Virus record (IMG/VR): IMGVR_UViG_3300035698_005470
Location: 1 to 29,048 of that record
From: a virus
DNA: 29,048 nt
Direction: 5' to 3' (one strand)
The notes beneath the pieces were generated by a model. It did not search any database and was not told the origin of the DNA. It saw only the letters and a program-made list of their open reading frames with translations. Of the stretch, positions 22,083-28,593 are shown piece by piece. Position 1 is the first letter of the stretch, and every line of letters begins with the position of its first letter. The translations under genes were made by a program, and so were the position numbers.

Positions 22083-22111
22083 ATAATATCACTAAAAAGC
22101 TGTTTTGTAAA
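22083..22111 (-). promoter_or_regulatory. Promoter for the terminase/head operon, possibly leaderless
   Basis: On the minus strand, TTTACA (22111-22106), 17 nt, TATTAT (22088-22083), then TTAAGT and ATG 22076. The expected transcript start (about 7 nt after the -10) coincides with the A of the start codon. No SD precedes the ATG. This would make the first gene of the morphogenesis operon leaderless or almost so. Confidence 0.55.
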
Positions 22112-22348
22112 ATGGGTGTTTATATGCAGTTATGACACTTATTCATAAAAAGGGGTTTTTGGCTTTCTATCCTATGAAGGAAATAAAAAAGTTATTGCTC
22201 TTCGCTTTTCATTTACTCTATATGGGGACTTTTCAGAAACAGCCTATTTGTGATTATGTGTCATAGAATATTATAATTTATACTATAATATCTCTAAAAT
22301 ATCTATTTTCTATATGTTATTTTTTTAAGTTAAAAAACTAATTATACA
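22112..22348. other. Divergent control region between packaging and replication operons
   Basis: About 240 nt of very AT-rich DNA with no convincing gene. It contains a dyad ATATTATA (22268-22275) and TATAATAT (22284-22291) with 8 bp between the arms, weak -10 like boxes on both strands, and an AAAAAGGGGTTTTT stretch near 22147-22160. Together with the flanking divergent promoters it looks like the lytic switch region, and may hold operators for the RHH protein encoded next door. An origin of replication cannot be excluded, but no iterated repeat set is seen. Confidence 0.5.
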
Positions 22349-22377
22349 TTGACTTAATATACTATTTCCTTTATTAT
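22349..22377 (+). promoter_or_regulatory. Promoter for the early/replication operon
   Basis: TTGACT (22349-22354), a 17-nt spacer and TATTAT (22372-22377). Transcription would start near 22384 and give a very short leader carrying AAGAGGTG before ATG 22398. It is one of the strongest plus-strand promoter matches in the window and would drive the RHH and primase genes. Confidence 0.7.
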
Positions 22378-22397
22378 AAATATAAGAGGTGAAAATT

Positions 22398-22553
22398 ATG
22401 GCACATGAAGCACAATTATTAGTTTATATTGATTCAAATCTTAAAAAGGAGGTACAGAAAAACGCAATTGATAACGACATTTCTCTAAAATTATTAGTTT
22501 CAAATGCACTTAAAAGTTATTTAACTGAAGAGAAAAGAGACGAAGATTTTTAG
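22398..22553 (+). CDS. Ribbon-helix-helix DNA-binding protein (51 aa)
   Basis: A 51-residue protein from ATG 22398 to TAG 22551-22553. Its layout is a short beta strand (EAQLLVYID), a first helix (NLKKEVQKNAIDN), a turn with DISL and a second helix (KLLVSNALKSYLTEE), which is the Arc/MetJ/ParG-type ribbon-helix-helix fold. Such dimers bind operator half-sites through the beta ribbon. It is the first plus-strand gene, only 20 bp after the promoter, and 12 nt before the primase gene, so an autoregulator or early/late switch is likely. SD AAGAGGTG precedes the ATG. No larger repressor gene is seen in the window. Confidence 0.78.
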   Translation: MAHEAQLLVYIDSNLKKEVQKNAIDNDISLKLLVSNALKSYLTEEKRDEDF

Positions 22554-22565
22554 AGGATATTAAAA

Positions 22566-25058
22566 ATGTTACAAATATATCATGATAACGGATTTAAACT
22601 AATCCACTGCAACCCCGACAAAACACCAAAAAAAAAATGGCGTGAGCCTGAAAATCATCTATCTTTAGAAGTTGCAAGGGAATTGCAATCTACAGGTGAA
22701 ATGATTGGAGCGTGGATACCTGAGGATATTATAGTAATTGACCTTGATAATCACGAAGGTAAACCGGATGGACGGGCAACTTTCAAGGCTATAAAAGAGG
22801 AATATAATATTGATTATAATATTACTTCAGAAACTTTTTGTGTAAAAACAGCGGGTAACGGATTTCATATTTTCTTTTATGCTGGTAAAGATCACGGTTT
22901 AACACAAGGTGAAAAGGCTCCTGGAATTGATCTTAAAACTAATGCCGGATATGTGATAGCGGCAGGCAGTCCTGGTTATAGAATTTATGATTCTATTGAA
23001 GAATTGGATATAGAAACTATTCCAGATTCCATAAAAATATGGCTTGAAACTGTTAGAAAAAAGAAGCCTAAAAAATCAGAAGAAGAAAAGCCTAAAGGTC
23101 ATAATATCCCAGTTGAATTATTAGCCAAAATATTAAAAAAGTTAGATATAAAAGATTTTAATTCTAATGATAAATGGTTTGATTTTATTGTATCAGCTAT
23201 TGCAGCAACAGGAGCAACTCAGGATGTTTATGATTTACTTGTTGATTGGTCTGGTGAAGATCAGGAATACGAGGACGTAAGGGCAAGGGTAGAATCTTTT
23301 GACGGGATGGGAGGAATTACCACAGGAACCTTTGTTCATATTTTAAAAGAACAAGGGATTACTCAGTATTTTATTAAAAAGGTTTTGTCTTATAATACAT
23401 CAATAGAATTATATGAAGCTATGAGAGAGGACGGGCATAATTTACCATTTCCAGAGCCCAATTACGATTTGATAAGTGATAGTAGAGAAGCAAGAGAATT
23501 ATTTTTAACTGGGGGGAATTCAGTTGCTGCGACATTGTTAGGGTTTGCTATTCAGGAACATATAATATGGTGTGAAGCTGATAAAGAGTTTTTTCTTTTT
23601 GATGGTAATAAATGGTGTGAATATTACGATATGTTTTCAATTGCATATACTGTTTTAATTAGATTGACTAAGTTTATGTATGCTAAAAAACAGGGTAATG
23701 AAGTAGATAATGAAAACTTCATAAAACTGGTAAAAATCATAAATAAAACCCATTGGAAAAGAGAAACAGTAAATGAGCTGAGATGTAGGGACGGGATTTA
23801 TAACAAAAAAGCGACATGGGATAGTTTTAGAATTAAAGAGACTATCACAACATCAGACGGTGTAATAGATTTTACAGAAGGTAAAATTATATTAAGGAAA
23901 GGGAAAAGAGAAGAGTTTAGAAAATCATATATTAAGTACACATCAAATCAAATAATTACTGCCGATATTCCTATAAAATATAATGAATTTCTTGCAGGAC
24001 TTTTTCCAGATAAAGACACTTTATTCACAGCCAGGCAAGCGTCAAGTATGTTTATTACTGGCAACGCAAAAAAGGTTTTTCAGATATATCATGGTGGAGG
24101 TGATAACGGTAAATCTACCTGGATAGAAATAGAAGCTGAATTATTAGGGGAAGAGAAAGCCTTTCCTTATCCGACTGATTTACTTTTAAACAGTAAATAT
24201 GGGAGCGATAATCTGCCACCGGAAGCCGCTAATTTTGCAGGTAAATATTTTCTATATGGGTCAGAAGTTTTAAAAGGGAAGGAATTATCTTTAGGTAAAA
24301 TTAAGAATTTTACAGGCCAGGATACTTTTACAGCAAGGCCATTATATAAAGACCCCCGGATAATTTATCCGACTTGGCAGATGATATTATCAGTTAATGA
24401 TCTACCGTTTTTTGATGGAACAGACAGAGCGTTTATAAATAGGCTTATTGTATTACCTTTTGAAATGACATTTGTTGATTCAGAACAAGAGATGATTGAC
24501 AAGATTAAAAAGGGAGGAGATCCAGATAAAATAGCATTAAAAATAGATGGTGAACTATTAAAAAGTCAAATCAGAAAAGAATTTTCTGCTGTTATAAAAC
24601 AGAAAATTGACGATTATTTAGATATGAAAAATAACTATAACGGAATAATCAAGCAGTCAGAAGTTTGTCGCAAGCATAAAGAATCTTATATTTCAGATAA
24701 TAATAATATTGAAAACTTTATACTTGAAATGTGTAAAGTATCACCTGCAGATAACTATTTTATATCATCTGAGAATATTACAAATTCTTATCATGATTAT
24801 ATGGGAAGCAAAAAAGCTTCTGTTAGTTATGTAATAAGACAGCTTATTAAGTCCCGGGCTGAAATACAAAAAGACATAAGAGTAATTGAAGAGACTTTTC
24901 ATAATCCAGATACTAGAAATTATGAAACTAAAAAAGCACAAAAAAGGGGGCTAAGAAATATCAGGCTAAAAACAATAGCTGAGATTGAAACCGAGAATAA
25001 GAACAAATTAGAAGAAGATAATTTGAATATAGAACATGAAGATTCAATTCCATTTTAG
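22566..25058 (+). CDS. Primase-polymerase / SF3-type helicase fusion
   Basis: An 830-residue replication protein. The N-terminal AEP prim-pol domain (about 1-160) has motif I VIDLD (D59, D61), motif II GNGFHIFF (H101) and motif III GIDLK (D122). A D5_N-like middle region is at about 330-460. The helicase part has Walker A GGGDNGKST (510-518), the sensor asparagine in MILSVNDLP (N611) and arginine candidates R621 and R626 in GTDRAFINR. It would synthesise primers and unwind DNA at the phage origin, like the P4-alpha and D5 families. The C-terminus EHEDSIPF looks like an SSB tip. It is directly downstream of the RHH gene in one operon. An origin-binding site is not seen. Confidence 0.9.
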   Translation: MLQIYHDNGFKLIHCNPDKTPKKKWREPENHLSLEVARELQSTGEMIGAWIPEDIIVIDLDNHEGKPDGRATFKAIKEEYNIDYNITSETFCVKTAGNGFHIFFYAGKDHGLTQGEKAPGIDLKTNAGYVIAAGSPGYRIYDSIEELDIETIPDSIKIWLETVRKKKPKKSEEEKPKGHNIPVELLAKILKKLDIKDFNSNDKWFDFIVSAIAATGATQDVYDLLVDWSGEDQEYEDVRARVESFDGMGGITTGTFVHILKEQGITQYFIKKVLSYNTSIELYEAMREDGHNLPFPEPNYDLISDSREARELFLTGGNSVAATLLGFAIQEHIIWCEADKEFFLFDGNKWCEYYDMFSIAYTVLIRLTKFMYAKKQGNEVDNENFIKLVKIINKTHWKRETVNELRCRDGIYNKKATWDSFRIKETITTSDGVIDFTEGKIILRKGKREEFRKSYIKYTSNQIITADIPIKYNEFLAGLFPDKDTLFTARQASSMFITGNAKKVFQIYHGGGDNGKSTWIEIEAELLGEEKAFPYPTDLLLNSKYGSDNLPPEAANFAGKYFLYGSEVLKGKELSLGKIKNFTGQDTFTARPLYKDPRIIYPTWQMILSVNDLPFFDGTDRAFINRLIVLPFEMTFVDSEQEMIDKIKKGGDPDKIALKIDGELLKSQIRKEFSAVIKQKIDDYLDMKNNYNGIIKQSEVCRKHKESYISDNNNIENFILEMCKVSPADNYFISSENITNSYHDYMGSKKASVSYVIRQLIKSRAEIQKDIRVIEETFHNPDTRNYETKKAQKRGLRNIRLKTIAEIETENKNKLEEDNLNIEHEDSIPF

Positions 25059-25067
25059 GAGGTAATT

Positions 25068-25253
25068 ATGTGTAATTGCAACAGCCATAAAGTACATGTA
25101 TTTTCTGACAAGAAGATAAAAAGATATATGGAGGTCTGTGGAGAATGTGGGACTCATATAAAATGGGTAGGTAATTCAGAGTGGGAGGAGATAAAAGACA
25201 CGGCTATTATTATGTCAGAAGATGATAGAAAAATATTACAAAAAGCATTTTAG
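25068..25253 (+). CDS. Small zinc-ribbon-like protein
   Basis: A 61-residue protein with CNC near the N-terminus (C2, C4), H7 and H10, and a CGECGTH pair of ligands (C24, C27, H30). The spacing of two Cys-rich knuckles separated by about 20 residues would suit a small zinc ribbon. The rest is a polar C-terminus (DDRKILQKAF). SD GGAGG lies before the ATG, and the gene lies 9 nt after the primase. It could be a primase accessory or DNA/RNA-binding factor, but nothing shows this directly. Confidence 0.6.
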   Translation: MCNCNSHKVHVFSDKKIKRYMEVCGECGTHIKWVGNSEWEEIKDTAIIMSEDDRKILQKAF

Positions 25254-25266
25254 GAGGTAAAACAAA

Positions 25267-25752
25267 ATGAAAATTTCCCTAATCCAGATGGCAAAAATCC
25301 TAAACACCTCAGTTAATTTAGTCATAAAAATAAAATATTCGCTAGGTTATAAAAAAGGTTCATCTCTTGATTATTCCATGATACCAAATTTTAGAGCTGA
25401 AAGAATAAAACTTAGAGAGCAAAGGAAAAACATAAATAACTCATATCCAGAGTATTATAAAAAAGCTGTTAAGATAATATCCGAAAAGGGATATATTACT
25501 ACAAAAGAATTGAATGATACTTTTAAATTAGATCATGTCTTAGGTGCATTGTCATATTTTGAAACTATGAATAATCCATTATTTGACGATATAATACAGG
25601 CAACTCCAGCACATAAAAAGAAGTCGCATACTAATATTTTTAGGCCATTTAATAAGCGTCTTGAAAAATGGAAAGAAGAATCAAAAAAAAGCATAATTAA
25701 AACCAGGTTCGTAGAACGTGGAGAGATGAAGAATTTAAGGATGGCATTATGA
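25267..25752 (+). CDS. Unknown basic protein of the replication operon, possible HTH
   Basis: A 161-residue, lysine-rich protein. The N-terminus ISLIQMAKILNTSVNLVIKI could form a helix-turn-helix, and a second possible one lies about 75-100 (ISEKGYITTKELNDTFKLDH). Its C-terminus is very basic (KKSHTNIFRPFNKRLEKWKE). This suggests a DNA-binding protein, perhaps a replication initiator or transcription regulator. SD GGAGG lies upstream, and the next ATG overlaps this stop (ATGA), so it is coupled to the SSB-like gene. No family is recognised. Confidence 0.6.
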   Translation: MKISLIQMAKILNTSVNLVIKIKYSLGYKKGSSLDYSMIPNFRAERIKLREQRKNINNSYPEYYKKAVKIISEKGYITTKELNDTFKLDHVLGALSYFETMNNPLFDDIIQATPAHKKKSHTNIFRPFNKRLEKWKEESKKSIIKTRFVERGEMKNLRMAL

Positions 25753-26018
25753 GTGAAAAGATTTATGTAGGAAATGGGAAACCGATTGGACAGTATGGTG
25801 ATATTAAAATCACTGTAGATTTGGGTGGGCTTAAGGAATATTTTGAGAAGTACGGATTTACTACAGATCAGGGCAAGAAAAAACTAAGCTTTATAGTATC
25901 TGAAAGGAGAGAAGCAGATCAGTATGGAAATACTCACTCGGTTCTGGTTAATACCTGGAAACCAGATAGCTCTGTAGTAACGTCACCTCCGGCAGATGAT
26001 TCTGACATCCCCTTCTGA
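25749..26018 (+). CDS. SSB-like small protein with an SSB C-terminal tip
   Basis: An 89-residue protein with a beta-rich body (IYVGNGKPIGQYGDIKITVD, then LSFIVSERREADQYG and HSVLVNTWKPD) and a flexible end PADDSDIPF. This ending is very close to the conserved acidic tip of bacterial SSB (DDDIPF), which recruits replication and repair proteins. The body is shorter than the usual OB fold of SSB (about 110 residues) but has a similar beta alternation. It is the last gene before a terminator, in the replication operon. Its ATG overlaps the upstream stop (ATGA). It probably binds ssDNA or imitates the SSB tip; the OB fold is not proven. Confidence 0.6.
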   Translation: MSEKIYVGNGKPIGQYGDIKITVDLGGLKEYFEKYGFTTDQGKKKLSFIVSERREADQYGNTHSVLVNTWKPDSSVVTSPPADDSDIPF

Positions 26019-26021
26019 CCA

Positions 26022-26047
26022 AAGCCCCCTAACCGGGGTTTTTTATT
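26022..26047 (+). terminator. Terminator of the primase operon
   Basis: AAGCCCC (26022-26028) pairs with GGGGTTT (about 26035-26041) across a 6-nt loop, and the right arm runs directly into TTTTTTATTTG. GC-rich stem plus U tract is a good intrinsic terminator, only a few bases after the SSB-like gene stop. Confidence 0.8.
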
Positions 26048-26099
26048 TGTTTTTTATTTAAAAAAAGTGCAAATTCGTGAACTTTTACCTTTTATTTGC

Positions 26100-26128
26100 T
26101 TGACAGACTAGTAATCTTACTATATTAT
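26100..26128 (+). promoter_or_regulatory. Strong sigma-70-like promoter for the second plus-strand unit
   Basis: A perfect TTGACA (26100-26105), exactly 17 nt, and TATTAT (26123-26128). The predicted start is about 26135, giving a short leader with AAGGAG (26147-26152) before ATG 26160. It lies directly after the terminator at 26022-26047, so the genes downstream are an independent transcription unit. Confidence 0.75.
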
Positions 26129-26132
26129 AGTA
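26118..26132. promoter_or_regulatory. 15-bp perfect palindrome over the -10 box (operator candidate)
   Basis: TACTATA, a central T, and TATAGTA form a perfect inverted repeat with 7-bp arms that covers the -10 box of the promoter at 26100-26128. A repressor binding here would block RNA polymerase. The RHH protein at 22398 is one candidate binder, but a host or unseen phage repressor is equally possible. Confidence 0.5.
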
Positions 26133-26159
26133 GTTAGATAAGCAATAAGGAGCTTGAAG

Positions 26160-26504
26160 ATGACAAACGAAATTAAATATACAGAAAACAGCAACAGCAA
26201 TTTATCATGTGGAGCTGCTTGTTTGGATACTTTAGGAATAAACAAAGATGTTGCAAATATATCCTACTGGGATTTTGAAATGGTTAATATGATTGAAGCT
26301 GCTGGATACACTACAGAGCAAACAAGGAAACCTTGGGACACGGCATTTAACAAGATTACCCTGGGAAGATTTATATCAGAGAATACAGGAACATATCTTA
26401 TACAAACACAAGGGCATTTCATCCTTTTGCAGGACGGAATCTTAACTGATACATACGGTGACGGAATGAGAAAACAAGTCAAAGAAACATGGAGGATTAA
26501 ATAA
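26160..26504 (+). CDS. C39-peptidase-like (papain-like) small protein
   Basis: A 114-residue protein. ATG 26160 is chosen because AAGGAG ends 7 nt before it; a TTG at 26154 is only one base from that SD. Possible catalytic residues are in LSCGAACLDTLG (Cys in the CGAAC motif, near residue 17), GHFILLQDG (His near 80) and LTDTYGDG (Asp). The order Cys, GHF/Y, then Asp with a beta strand is the C39/papain-like layout. C39 peptidases cut double-glycine leaders; small phage versions might process or disarm a host protein. Many phage genomes have similar short His-strand-Asp proteins of unknown role. It is the first gene after a strong promoter with a palindrome, so early and controlled expression is likely. 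Confidence 0.6.
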   Translation: MTNEIKYTENSNSNLSCGAACLDTLGINKDVANISYWDFEMVNMIEAAGYTTEQTRKPWDTAFNKITLGRFISENTGTYLIQTQGHFILLQDGILTDTYGDGMRKQVKETWRIK

Positions 26505-26505
26505 C

Positions 26506-26715
26506 ATGACAACAACAAAAACAGTAAAAAAAGATTATATTAGAGATCTAATAACAATAATTGAAAAAAATGGATTAACAACAGATAAGACTATAATAGA
26601 TTTTATAAATGATAAGATTGATTTTATAAATGGTGAATCTGGTTTAATTACTACTGGTGAATTAATATCTGTTTTTAAATTAGGGCAAATTGATTCACTA
26701 AAAACAATATCTTAA
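26506..26715 (+). CDS. Small hypothetical protein
   Basis: A 69-residue, Lys/Thr/Ile-rich helical protein with DYIRDLITIIEKNGLTTDKT and a second helix IDFINDKIDFINGES. The near repeat IIDFINDK and IDFINGE suggests an internal duplication of about 11 residues. SD GGAGG lies 11 nt before the ATG, one base after the previous stop. No family is recognised. It lies between the C39-like gene and an unknown gene in the same unit. Confidence 0.55.
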   Translation: MTTTKTVKKDYIRDLITIIEKNGLTTDKTIIDFINDKIDFINGESGLITTGELISVFKLGQIDSLKTIS

Positions 26716-26728
26716 AGGAGTTTTAAAA

Positions 26729-27109
26729 ATGATAGGTTATATAATAAGTAAAGATAGTAAATACGCAGAATATTTTGATAGAAATACTAAAAGATACTCA
26801 TGGACAGAATCAATCAATAATGCAAAGATTTTTAAAAATATTGATAAGCTTACTCTTAGTAAAACTATTCATGTTAAAGAAGTAAATACTTCTGACAGTT
26901 TCATTTTATACGAGGATTCCGAAAATATATTATATTTTGGGAAGTCTGAAAAATTAATAACAAATTGCATATCAAAAAAAGGAGCATGGCACAATATAAT
27001 CAACCATAATAGAAATGAAATATTAAAATTAAAGGAAAGTATAAAAAACCTTGAAAAATTAGAAAATACTATCATGAGTTTAGATATTGATAGTCTGGAA
27101 GTATATTAA
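26729..27109 (+). CDS. Unknown 126-residue protein with a C-terminal coiled coil
   Basis: The N-terminus (MIGYIISKDSKYAEYFDRN, then KRYSWTESINNAKIFKNID) contains an aromatic and charged pattern. The C-terminus (EILKLKESIKNLEKLENTIM) is a clear heptad coiled coil, so an oligomer is likely. SD AAAGGAG lies before the ATG. It is followed by a TTCG-loop hairpin (27117-27130). Phage accessory gene; no function can be assigned. Confidence 0.6.
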   Translation: MIGYIISKDSKYAEYFDRNTKRYSWTESINNAKIFKNIDKLTLSKTIHVKEVNTSDSFILYEDSENILYFGKSEKLITNCISKKGAWHNIINHNRNEILKLKESIKNLEKLENTIMSLDIDSLEVY

Positions 27110-27116
27110 ATCAAAA

Positions 27117-27130
27117 GCCCTTTCGAGGGC
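27117..27130 (+). promoter_or_regulatory. Hairpin GCCCT-TTCG-AGGGC just before an SD
   Basis: A perfect 5-bp stem with a TTCG (UUCG) tetraloop, immediately followed by AATAAGGAG, the SD of the 49-residue gene at 27148. UUCG loops are very stable. No U tract follows, so transcription should continue; message stability or SD exposure is a likelier role. Confidence 0.55.
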
Positions 27131-27147
27131 AATAAGGAGCAACAAAA

Positions 27148-27297
27148 ATGAGAGATAAACTAAGCATCCAATGCAGCACAGACAGCAAAGAGAAAAATCA
27201 TATCCTTGCTGAGTACAAGAAACATAGCATTAATGTATCCGCCCGAGTTCTTGAAATGATCCGGTTTGATGTTAAGAAGTTGGAAGGGATGAAATAA
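27148..27297 (+). CDS. Second small RHH-like protein (49 aa)
   Basis: A 49-residue protein from ATG 27148 to TAA 27295-27297. A strand KLSIQCSTD, a first helix KEKNHILAEYKKH, a turn INVSAR and a second helix VLEMIRFDVKKLEG resemble a ribbon-helix-helix layout. AAGGAG lies 8 nt before the ATG. It could be a second regulator of the phage or a host-directed repressor. The assignment is from pattern only. A short frame (27298-27339) starts one base after its stop. Confidence 0.5.
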   Translation: MRDKLSIQCSTDSKEKNHILAEYKKHSINVSARVLEMIRFDVKKLEGMK

Positions 27298-27339
27298 TGG
27301 ATAAGAAGCCAGCACTAGAGGCAGATTATGAAAAATAGA
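27298..27339 (+). CDS. 13-residue peptide frame (weak candidate)
   Basis: ATG 27298 directly follows the stop of the 49-residue gene and encodes MDKKPALEADYEK before TAG. GAAGGGA lies about 9 nt upstream. The 13-nt AGAGGCAGATTAT in it occurs again at 27529-27541 inside another tiny frame (27503-27556), also giving an EADY peptide. It may be a remnant or coupling frame. Confidence 0.2.
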
Positions 27340-27516
27340 TTATTGGAAGAATTTAAAAATCATAGTAATATATGTGATCAAATGTTTGAGGAAAGGTTTA
27401 CTTCATCAAAACATAAGGATAAATGGAATAATGATTTATATCAAAACTATATTATTTCAAAAGAAAGGGTAACTTTATTGATAGAAATGGTAGAAACAGA
27501 TTATGAAATGTTTTAG
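27328..27516 (+). CDS. Small hypothetical protein (62 aa)
   Basis: A 62-residue charged, helical protein (MKNRLLEEFKNHSNICDQMF, then YIISKERVTLLIEMVETDYE). SD GAGG lies 6 nt before ATG 27328, inside the preceding tiny frame. Many small helical phage proteins have this form; no family is recognised. Its end overlaps a 17-residue frame at 27503-27556. Confidence 0.5.
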   Translation: MKNRLLEEFKNHSNICDQMFEERFTSSKHKDKWNNDLYQNYIISKERVTLLIEMVETDYEMF

Positions 27517-27552
27517 AAAAACAAAAGAAGAGGCAGATTATCGGAGTAAGGA

Positions 27553-27708
27553 ATGAACAGAATTAAAAAATATATCTTAGGGACTTTAACAGTTAGTGAC
27601 CTTGTAAAATATTTTCATTCTATTGGCGTAGGATTTAATTTTACATTTGAGAAAAAACAACAGCCTAGATATTATGCAAAAAACAGTAGGTTATATAAGA
27701 TTAAGTAA
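27553..27708 (+). CDS. Small basic hypothetical protein (51 aa)
   Basis: A 51-residue protein from ATG 27553 to TAA 27706-27708, with SD GGAG close upstream (TCGGAGTAAGGA). It is lysine-rich with aromatic residues (NRIKKYILGTLTVSDLVKYF, then GVGFNFTFEKKQQPRYY). Net positive charge could mean nucleic-acid binding. It is followed 13 nt later by the zinc/coiled-coil gene, whose longer frame would overlap it; the short start of that gene is therefore preferred. Confidence 0.5.
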   Translation: MNRIKKYILGTLTVSDLVKYFHSIGVGFNFTFEKKQQPRYYAKNSRLYKIK

Positions 27709-27721
27709 AGGATGGCAAAAA

Positions 27722-28282
27722 ATGATTATAATTAAAACGTCAGACAGTAAAGAAAATATGTGTGATAGATGTTTAAATAAGTTTATGACTTGTGAAGCTA
27801 AACATCTACAATTTGGCAATGGGATAGGGAATGATAATGTGATTGAATGCGAAGAATATAATGGAAAATTAACAGATACTATTCAAATAAATGGAAAATT
27901 AGTTTTAATGGGCGATGGTGAGTGGGCTAGATACTCAGATAATCTTGCAAAAATAAAACAGCTAACAGAGACAATATCAAACTTCACAGATCCAAACACT
28001 GAGCAATACCAGACAGGTTATAGATCAGGAGTATTATCACAGAAAACTACATGTGATCATTATAAATCAGATAAAGCAAATATATCAGAGTCTAAAGATA
28101 GAATTGATGAATTGATATGGGCGAACAAAACGCTGATCAAGAGAGATGATAAAAATATAGCAGAAATCAAAAAACTTAGAGAGGATAATGAAAACTATCG
28201 TAAAAGATTTATGGAACAACATGCCGAAGTTGTAAGGTTAGGTTCTGAACTGGAAGAACTTAAACTAAAGGTTGTTGAGTAA
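27722..28282 (+). CDS. Cys-cluster plus coiled-coil phage protein
   Basis: A 186-residue protein with start ATG 27722 (MIIIKTSDSK) chosen because AAAGGATGG precedes it and the longer frame runs into the previous gene. Residues C14, C17, C24 and C43 form a C-x2-C-x6-C-x18-C set, a likely small zinc-binding module. The C-terminal third (EIKKLREDNENYRKRFMEQH, then GSELEELKLKV) is a strong coiled coil. Many phages have Cys-cluster plus coil proteins of unknown role. Its stop shares bases with the ATG of the next gene (TAATG). Confidence 0.6.
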   Translation: MIIIKTSDSKENMCDRCLNKFMTCEAKHLQFGNGIGNDNVIECEEYNGKLTDTIQINGKLVLMGDGEWARYSDNLAKIKQLTETISNFTDPNTEQYQTGYRSGVLSQKTTCDHYKSDKANISESKDRIDELIWANKTLIKRDDKNIAEIKKLREDNENYRKRFMEQHAEVVRLGSELEELKLKVVE

Positions 28283-28551
28283 TGAACGACTGGAAAGAAT
28301 TAAAAATAGATAATTTGCCACCTGATATATTGACAGGTGATTATATGTTTGGTGTTAAAAATGATTATATTGATGAAAATTATTTATTAGGTGAGATAGT
28401 ACCGTCTATTTATCAGGACAGCATGATTATTTTAATGAGAGTTTTTAAAAAAATAGATAAATACTATTATCGTAAACCAGAATTTAAACAGCTGAGTCAT
28501 GAGGAGATTATGATAATAATGTCAAATAGGTCAAGAAAGATTGGTTCATAA
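28282..28551 (+). CDS. Short paralogue of the gene at 1228
   Basis: An 89-residue protein whose first 20 residues (MNDWKELKIDNLPPDILTGD) differ from the 131-residue product at 1228-1623 by only three residues. Both share YYYRKPE and HxEIM motifs, but this copy ends after SNRSRKIGS and lacks the KWW segment. DNA identity at the start is high (about 85 percent by eye over 60 nt), so the duplication is recent or conserved by selection. Its ATG overlaps the upstream stop. A hairpin with a GAGA loop follows. Confidence 0.65.
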   Translation: MNDWKELKIDNLPPDILTGDYMFGVKNDYIDENYLLGEIVPSIYQDSMIILMRVFKKIDKYYYRKPEFKQLSHEEIMIIMSNRSRKIGS

Positions 28552-28557
28552 ATAAAC

Positions 28558-28577
28558 AAGCCCCTGAGAAGGGGCTT
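28558..28577 (+). terminator. Hairpin AAGCCCCT-GAGA-AGGGGCTT
   Basis: A perfect 8-bp GC-rich stem with a GAGA (GNRA) loop follows the 28551 stop. Only TTTAAT follows, a poor U tract, and AATAAGGAG, the SD of the next gene, comes at once. It may be a leaky terminator or an RNA-stability hairpin; the same pattern is seen at 27117. Confidence 0.55.
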
Positions 28578-28593
28578 TAATAAGGAGTAAATA

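Noticed and set aside
22147-22160. AAAAAGGGGTTTTT stretch as a terminator or operator
   Set aside because: Its A and T arms pair, but the four-base GC loop cannot form a stable terminator, and no U tract follows a GC stem.
22174-22266. A 30-residue plus-strand frame (MKEIKKLLLFAFHLLYMG...) in the control region
   Set aside because: No SD at a useful distance and no coupling to a neighbour; probably chance in AT-rich DNA.
26154-26159. TTG start for the C39-like gene
   Set aside because: It lies one base after the SD; ATG 26160 has normal spacing.
26264-26518. Minus-strand frame antisense to the C39-like gene
   Set aside because: No SD or operon partner, and its composition reflects the opposite strand.
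27647-27721. Longer start for the Cys-cluster/coiled-coil gene
   Set aside because: It would run inside the 51-residue gene at 27553, while ATG 27722 has an SD and a free start.
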